Positions 8,000 to 13,308 of a stretch of 13,308 nt of DNA are shown here, in pieces. Position 1 is the first letter of the stretch. The number at the start of each line of letters is the position of its first letter. Both the position numbers and the translations under genes were made by a program. The notes below the pieces were generated by a model, which did not search any database, was not told the DNA's origin, and was given only the letters and a program-made list of their open reading frames with translations. Source of the DNA: Terana coerulea (Eukaryota; Basidiomycota; Agaricomycetes; Polyporales; Phanerochaetaceae); the NCBI GenBank assembly GCA_024811115.1, contig JAKOGH010000593.1, forward strand, positions 1 to 13,308, given 5' to 3'.

Positions 8000-9514
8000 A
8001 TGGCTACTGCGCATAGCCACAAGTCTCTCGCGACAGCGGCTGACCTTGCACCGGAAATAATAGCGAAAATTCTCGAGGAGCTGATCAAGGAGAGCAACGC
8101 GGGCGTGGATCACGACTGGATAGGGTGCAAGAGGCTGCTGGGCGTGTACAGCCTTGTATGTCGCCACTGGGCTTTGCGATGTCGGGGTCATCTTTTCCAC
8201 ATAATGACCTTGCGGTCCCGTGACATTAACCCCTGCTCGCACTCATTCACCAACCGGTATCGAGCCTTCCACCCCTCCATCGCTGTGTCGAACGCTGGCT
8301 TTTCAAGCCCAGTGGTGATGCAGAGGCACCTTGGTTACATCGTCTGTTCTTCCAGGATTGGTTTCCTTATGGCACCGATTGCGAAGCCGAACTAGAACTC
8401 GGAAAGGCCCATGGCATCGCTACCACCACTGGCGGTGTACCAAAGCTCACTTATGCGCCGGTCTCCATGTCCGAATCACTTCCTCGGACGCTCCCAAGAC
8501 GCATGTTCAAGTTCAACACCCTCTATCTTATCAACCAGCGTTTTCGAAGCGTCTCCGCCTTCTTCCGACTCATCTGTAACATGCCAAGCGTGTCCTACGT
8601 ATACTGCGAGCAGCTTGTCTTTGATGATCCTGACTTCCGACCCGAAGTCGCTACCACACTCAGGACCCAGCAAGGTGGAAAACAACAACATGCGCTCAGC
8701 TGCATTTCGTTGCTTAACTGTGGAGGCCGTCAGGTTGAGAGAACATCGCGTCCACTGCCATTACCCTATTCCAGCCATACAGCGAACTGGCAGGTTTGCT
8801 GGATGAGCCTCGTCGTCGCCTGATTGCCAGCTTTGTGCACCCTTTGAAACCAGGAACAAATGCGCAATCATCAGTGTCCATGGACAGTGCGTCTTCATAT
8901 CTTTACTTTCCTGTGCATCATAATATCAGTTCTGACTATGCCAACAGATTTGCAATCCGTGAACATAGACTACTTTACGGGCGACCTCAAACAGGGTTAC
9001 TCGTGCCAAATCAACGTTGATGCGTTCACTGGCAAACACGCCCGCAGACCCGAGATCTGCATTGACAACTTTCGGATGTCTGTTGCAGGCTTTAAGTGCA
9101 TAGACTGGAACAGCGTCGACGAAGTCATTGCAGCCTGCGACATTCTGCATCATCCTTTCTGGCCCCAAGGACGCTCCACATCGCCAGGTGGCTTGCAGAA
9201 AGCATCCCTCGGGGACGTTTCTCCCAGAGGCCCATCGTCTACACAAAGTGTACATCCTGTTCCAGTTCTCTGCCGAAGCCAGAGGTCATCGGGAGGATTT
9301 CTTTCTTCACGAGCTCTACTACTACGCGCAGAGAGGATACACTGTGGATGGCCATCATGTCGTTCTCACAAACCTCCAGGTCGTTGATCTTAATCTCTGT
9401 GAGACGGCGGAGGAACGGGAGCAGCTGTTAAGAGGCATTCTTGCACGGCGATTGCAGTCGTGGCCGTCTACTGTGATTCCAGCTGCGGCTCTCGAGCCGC
9501 AAAGCGCAACTTGA
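8000..9514 (+). pseudogene. Second tandem F-box gene, probably disrupted
   Basis: This is a diverged duplicate of the gene at 5826, in the same orientation and with the same intron position (8887-8947, GTGCGT donor, CTGAC branch). It starts MATAHSHKSLATAADLAPEI and keeps the F-box (CKRLLGVYSLVCRHWALRC). The central part reads EAPWLHRLFFQDWFPYG and SLPRTLPRRMFKFNTLYL, and the end has HKVYILFQFSAEARG and ELYYYAQRGYTVDG. Frame breaks against the first copy are a missing base in the C run 8230-8233, a missing A at 8742-8743, an 11-bp gap near 9141, one extra base near 9175 and a missing G near 9210. The stop TGA at 9512-9514 aligns to an AGA codon in the first copy, so the tail is lost as well. 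The 11-bp gap and the extra base are not homopolymer changes, which favours real decay. If expressed, only the F-box end is intact (about 75 residues). Confidence 0.72.
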
Positions 9515-10067
9515 GCGATGGAGATAGACCGCGGACGGGGCGATATTCTAGCTGCAGACGGAGCTGCCACGACGCAGCTTTGAAAGTAAGGCCTCGTAGG
9601 GAGCGCTGAAGGAGTCGAAGGCAGTCTTCCAACAGCAACCGAAGAGAGCGAAGAAGCTTGGATGTGACCAATGAAGTTGCGGCGGGAGGACATAGCGGGA
9701 TGCGAGGGAGCAATTGGCAAAGGATTAAGTGTCGCGCATACGAGAGAAGGGCATGAGGACCGAAGTGGACGTGGGAATGGACGGTGACGAAGACGCGACG
9801 AGGACTTCAGAGATTGCATGCTATATATGTATGCGCAAGCGTATGCGGATTATGGTAGAGAACGGGTGTGCCGTTGCAAGCTTGATAAATGACCGCTTCA
9901 GTCTTCGATTGCATGTACTGCAGTGGTGTGCTCGTCGCTTAGACACCGCGCCAGCATGCATAATCAATAAATGAGCTAAATGTCCCTCCTGAAGGTGATA
10001 ATAAGTACAGGAATGTACGACCAATAAAAGTGAACGATGATCCAGCCAGCAGAAATGAAACGCGTCA
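9515..10067. other. 3' intergenic region between converging genes
   Basis: The left part (to about 9800) is the diverged 3' end of the tandem F-box unit, still alignable to 7340-7560. I see no gene; the long minus-strand frame 9355-9819 is a shadow of the F-box 3' end. The remainder separates the plus-strand F-box gene from the minus-strand golgin gene. Confidence 0.5.
9966..10028 (+). terminator. Possible polyadenylation signals (two AATAAA)
   Basis: AATAAA hexamers lie on the plus strand at 9966-9971 and 10023-10028, downstream of the second F-box gene and before the converging golgin gene. The distance of about 450 bp from the stop is long, and such motifs are common in AT-rich spacers, so the assignment is weak. 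Confidence 0.25.
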
Positions 10068-11880
10068 TCACTCCGACGCCTCGCGGGCTTTGCCTTTGCC
10101 CTTCCCCAGCGGCGGCTGGTTGAGCGTGAGGTTGAGGTTGGGCGAGCTCGCCATGGCGGTGTTCGAGAACGACGGGAGGCGCTTCCCGCCCTTCTGCGAG
10201 CCGGGGAGAGGTACACGGGCGACGTCGACGACGCATGCGTCGGCGTCGGCGGCAGGGAGGTGTTCGTGCGTGCGCTGGGCGAGCGCGGCGATACGGGGGC
10301 GGAGCCGTCTCCGGCATTGGCCTCCGTAAGGAGAAACTCGACCCAGAGACGTGAAAACGACTGTGCAAGGATTGAATAAAGCCATTAGTAGCGATTTCAT
10401 GTGATTCAGTGCCGGGAGGGAGAAAGAGGGAGGCGTGGACGGACCTCCGTTTCGTCGGTTTTCTCGAGCTCGGGCGACTTGCCTTTGCCCATCGCCCGGC
10501 CCCATATCGAGGAGCCTGTCGAAGGCGCAGGGCCACCTTGACGCTGCAAGCCGGCCTTCTCCCGCTCGTCGTCGCTCCATTGTAATATTGAAGCGAGGAG
10601 CGAGAGCATCTCGAAACGTTTGGCGTCGGCGCGTGGCGTGGTGAGGAATTGAAGCATGACGTTTGTGACTAGTCGCCGGTCGACATTAGTATCGGTCGAA
10701 GAGCGTCGTAGCCGGCGTAGAGCTTCCATCAGGTGCTCGTTCATTATTACGCCTAGTGTATGCAGTGCTTGAGTAAGTAATCGATACTATTCAGTCTGGC
10801 AATACAAACCTTCATGCCGGAGTTTTCCAATGAGCAGATTCTTCTCCTTCACTTCCTTCTCGAGTTGGTCGGTCCGACTTGAATTTGTCGAGGACTCTTC
10901 CAACTGAACCTGCATCAAGTTCTGGCATTGAGTATAAATGACTGATTGAATTTGAGACGCACCTCAGCTGTGAGAGCTCTGTGTTTAAATTCGGCCAGAG
11001 ATTGGGTGACCTGTATAAGCCTGTCTTCGTGCTCCTTCACCGCTTGCCGCAGCTCACGGTCCTTCGCTGTACCAGGTGAGCGAACGGCACCAACAGTGGG
11101 CATCTCACTCACCTATCTGGAAGTCTTGCAATACGGATTCCAAGTTGCTCACTTTCTCTCTTTCAACTTGGATGGCACCTTCTTCACGTTCCCTTGCTTC
11201 CCGTTCTATCTCGAGGTCTCGTAGCGCATTATCCAGTGCGCTCCTCGTCTCTTCCGCCAATATATGCTCCTGCATTGCCTTCCGTTCCCAATCGTCGCAT
11301 TCCATGCGAGCTTGCTCCAGCTCGCCCTGTGCTTCTCTCAGCTCACGTTCTCTCAAGTACGTTTCCTGGGCATTGTCCTGTAATGCCCTAGTCCGCAGAG
11401 CCTCGAGTTCTCGCGATGCACGCTCTGCCTCTTCGTTAGAAGAGATGAGCTCAGTCTTGAGTGTCTCTATCGTCTCAGACAGGTCGTCATTCTGCACGGT
11501 CAACTGCTGCACAAGCTCGTGCTGACGGTCGAGTTCTTCCTATGCGAGATGGAGGTCGTGACATTGCCTCAATGTACATTACAGACAGAAGTGCTACGTA
11601 CGGCATCCTGCTTCAGTTTATTACCCAGTGTCGTCCGCATCGTCGTCAGCTTGGACAACAGGTTCCTATACTGCGATGCGAGTGTCTCCTTCTCCTCCCT
11701 CGTCCGTTCCAATTCTCGCTGCAGCCGTTCCACCGGATCCAGGTTTGAGAGGTCCTCCTCGCTGTGTGTATCACCATTTAGCTGTTTCGTTGGTGAGGGC
11801 GATGAGTTTCTGCCACTGTCCAGAGATGTCCTGGCACTGCGGGTTTCTCCAGGCAGCGCAGGCTCAGCAGCAAGAGACAT
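10068..11880 (-). CDS. rud3: Rud3/GMAP-210-type golgin with coiled coil and GRAB domain
   Basis: Golgins of this class are Golgi-surface tethers whose C-terminal GRAB (GRIP-related Arf-binding) domain binds Arf1. Six exons were assembled: 11880-11602, 11539-11113, 11066-10963, 10909-10810, 10752-10445 and 10360-10068, with introns of 46-84 nt and consistent phase. Start ATG 11880 (CACCATGTCTC) gives MSLAAEPALPGETRS; an ATG at 11898 is also in frame, with poorer context. Residues 1-45 are Ser/Pro-rich, and about 50-300 form a charged coiled coil with heptads (ELERTREEKETLASQYRNLL). Residues 308-375 match the GRAB pattern (NVDRRLVTNVMLQFL, KRFEMLSLLASILQW, EREKAGLQR). A Ser/Pro tail follows. 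The tail changes frame at the CCCC run 10202-10205; one extra base gives GKRLPSFSNTAMASSPNLNL and the TGA at 10068-10070, for 503 residues. Without it the frame runs on as Arg-rich sequence. A GRIP golgin such as Imh1 is the alternative, but the AGLQR end favours Rud3. Confidence 0.8.
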
Positions 11881-12324
11881 GGTGGATGATGACCGCAAGG
11901 ACGGTATGTCCGTAGCGCGCTACGCTAGGCAATGGACGTGGCGGCGCGCTTCAAGGCGTACAGACGCCCATTAGGGCAACGGTTACAGTGATCCGTCCCG
12001 AGCTTGGACACACCGGGACCTCGGACAAGGACGAATCCTAGGTTATAGGCTGCACATCTCACCATGAAAACTACATAGGTATATAAAGATAGCTGGTAGC
12101 TATAATTACATGTACTTTTGTGTGCATAGAAGGTGCGAGGAAGTGGGGGAATTCATGAAGCATTAGGGACTTTTGGCACCGGAATAAATTCCCATCCCAA
12201 TTTGGATGCCTACCTAAAATGGCTGCCATCACGGCAGGTTCCGAGGCGCGCTCTCCCGCGTGAGCTCGGTTGTCGCGTCGCACTTTGAGCATCCACCTAT
12301 AATGACACCCATCTCTCGTGCAAA
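11881..12324. promoter_or_regulatory. Divergent promoter region between the golgin gene and the gene at 12325
   Basis: These 444 bp separate two divergently transcribed genes and should contain both promoters. No coding potential is convincing; the minus-strand frame 12071-12292 has no recognisable features. The golgin side is GC-rich and holds a 14-bp palindrome, and the middle (12070-12115) is AT-rich with TATA-like words, so individual elements cannot be assigned. Confidence 0.45.
11911..11924. repeat. 14-bp perfect palindrome upstream of the golgin gene
   Basis: CGTAGCGCGCTACG reads the same on both strands and lies 31-44 bp upstream of the golgin ATG at 11880. It could be a dimeric transcription factor site or chance; it is not visible upstream of the relic copy at 3732. 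Confidence 0.6.
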
Positions 12325-13308
12325 ATGACTCGTCAACGCCACAGCTTAACTATAATACCTTATGAGCCACCTAAAGAGAGTCACCAAGTCCAAGCACGGG
12401 CAGAGCATCTTGCTCGAGCGCACATCCCGCCTGCAGTAAATGAATCCGAGTCCGATTTGCAGAATAACCTTACAGAGGGTGCATACGGTATGTCACATAT
12501 GTGTACACTGTGCTCATGCTATTAGCTTATTTCTGAGGCTTTCATTCTGCCCAATGGCCCGCAGACGTGCAAGGTGACGATACCAGGTCTCGTAGAGAAC
12601 ATGCCTCTGTACCGCCATGGCCACGCTCAACCGACAGCCTGGAGCTAGCTTCATTTGATGAAAATGCGCAGGCTAACGGCGAATCAACGCGTTCTTCCAC
12701 TCCTGAATTTGGAGAAGATCCCCGGCGTGCGCCCAACATTCGGGGTTACAACTTCAAGTTCCGGGACTATTACCACCTCGCGCGGATTGCTGCGAAGATC
12801 AACCCTTGGGGTGCGCCGCATGGACAGAAGACTGCACGATGGGCAGATGTCTTGAAGGCGCTGCAGGGCCTTGGTTGCTGCAAGGAAGTGTCGCAGCCGG
12901 TGGTGATGAACAAGGCAAATGCTATGCTAGATTATCAAGAGGTACGTAGCACTCTTACTCATAATCTATGCAGCTGCTGAGCTTGCTCCATTCAATAGGG
13001 TAAACAGCTGAAGAAGGATCCGAAGCTTTGTGCTATGCTGGACAGTGAGGCAGGATACAGTATTGCCGCAGAGCTTGACAAAGGATGTGAGCTACGTGAG
13101 CGAGCAAGTAATGCAGCCAAGGACAAAACTAGCAAAGCGCAGCAGGTACGCTCACCTACAGAGCAACTGTCTCCATGCTCATGTGTGTCGCCTACTAGGT
13201 CGAGGAGGAGAATATGACTGGTGGTGCAATTATCCGTGCAGCTTCTCTTCGTGGCATGAAGCGGGCGCACTCGGATAGTGCAATCACCAGGGATAGTGTC
13301 TTGAATGA
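12325..13308 (+). CDS. Conserved basidiomycete hypothetical protein, possibly Myb/SANT-like (runs off right edge)
   Basis: Four exons fit without frame breaks: 12325-12487, 12565-12941, 12999-13145 and 13199 to the window end, with introns of 77, 57 and 53 nt. The start ATG 12325 gives MTRQRHSLTIIPYEPPKES. An acidic, Ser-rich stretch (residues about 35-105) precedes a conserved-looking core, NIRGYNFKFRDYYHLARIAA and then HGQKTARWADVLKALQGLG. After this come QPVVMNKANAMLDYQEG and a Lys/Glu-rich helix. The aromatic spacing and the GQKxxRW motif recall Myb/SANT-like helix-turn-helix proteins expanded in Agaricomycetes, but I cannot confirm that by eye. The later part (GAIIRAASLRGMKRAHSDSA) is basic and could act as a nuclear signal. 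It shares its upstream region with the golgin gene. Function unknown; nuclear location is inference only. Confidence 0.72.

Noticed and set aside
9355..9819. Minus-strand open frame of 154 codons
   Set aside because: It is antisense to the end and 3' flank of the second F-box copy, Ser/Arg-rich, and has no recognisable motif.
11076..11974. Plus-strand Ser-rich open frames
   Set aside because: They are shadows of the Glu/Arg-rich coiled coil of the golgin gene on the other strand.
1..13308. Transposon, retroelement, tRNA, rRNA or CRISPR content
   Set aside because: No long terminal or inverted repeats, no transposase or reverse transcriptase motifs, no cloverleaf and no regular spacer array were seen on either strand.

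Overview
The window looks like nuclear DNA of a basidiomycete fungus, most likely an Agaricomycete (polypore-like). The reasons are many short GT-AG introns (46-84 nt) with CTRAY-type branch points just before the acceptor, a Rud3/GRAB-type golgin, a fungal CENP-C (Mif2) cupin domain, and the F-box and WD40 protein styles that are typical of these fungi. No tRNA, rRNA, CRISPR array or transposon was seen. All gene models were spliced by eye and checked for phase. Names rest on recalled family patterns, not on a search.

Layout. (1) 1-2566, minus strand: a ten-exon gene for a protein with four predicted membrane segments followed by the start of a WD40 propeller. It runs off the left edge. (2) 2567-3731: about 1.1 kb with no convincing gene; it has a TATA box for the WD40 gene, a near-perfect 29-bp inverted repeat and a CACGTG box. 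(3) 3732-4428, plus strand: a decayed, internally deleted copy of the golgin gene found complete at 10068-11880 in the opposite orientation. (4) 4465-5100, plus strand: the C-terminal cupin exons of a CENP-C/Mif2 gene, open in frame but without the N-terminal part or a start codon, joined almost directly to the golgin relic. (5) 5166-5678: a doubtful decayed coding stretch. (6) 5826-7465 and 8000-9514, plus strand: two tandem F-box genes. The first needs only four single-base corrections to be fully open. The second has more damage and an earlier stop. (7) 10068-11880, minus strand: the Rud3-like golgin with coiled coil and GRAB domain. (8) 11881-12324: a divergent promoter region. (9) 12325-13308, plus strand: a four-exon conserved hypothetical gene, possibly Myb/SANT-like, running off the right edge.

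The genes do not form a pathway; this is an ordinary eukaryotic neighbourhood reshaped by duplication. The most notable points are the abutting golgin and CENP-C pieces, a triplicated splice donor inside the CENP-C piece, and a repeated pattern of single bases missing in short C/G runs. That last pattern could be either gene decay or consensus error in the assembly. I saw no convincing new biological system.
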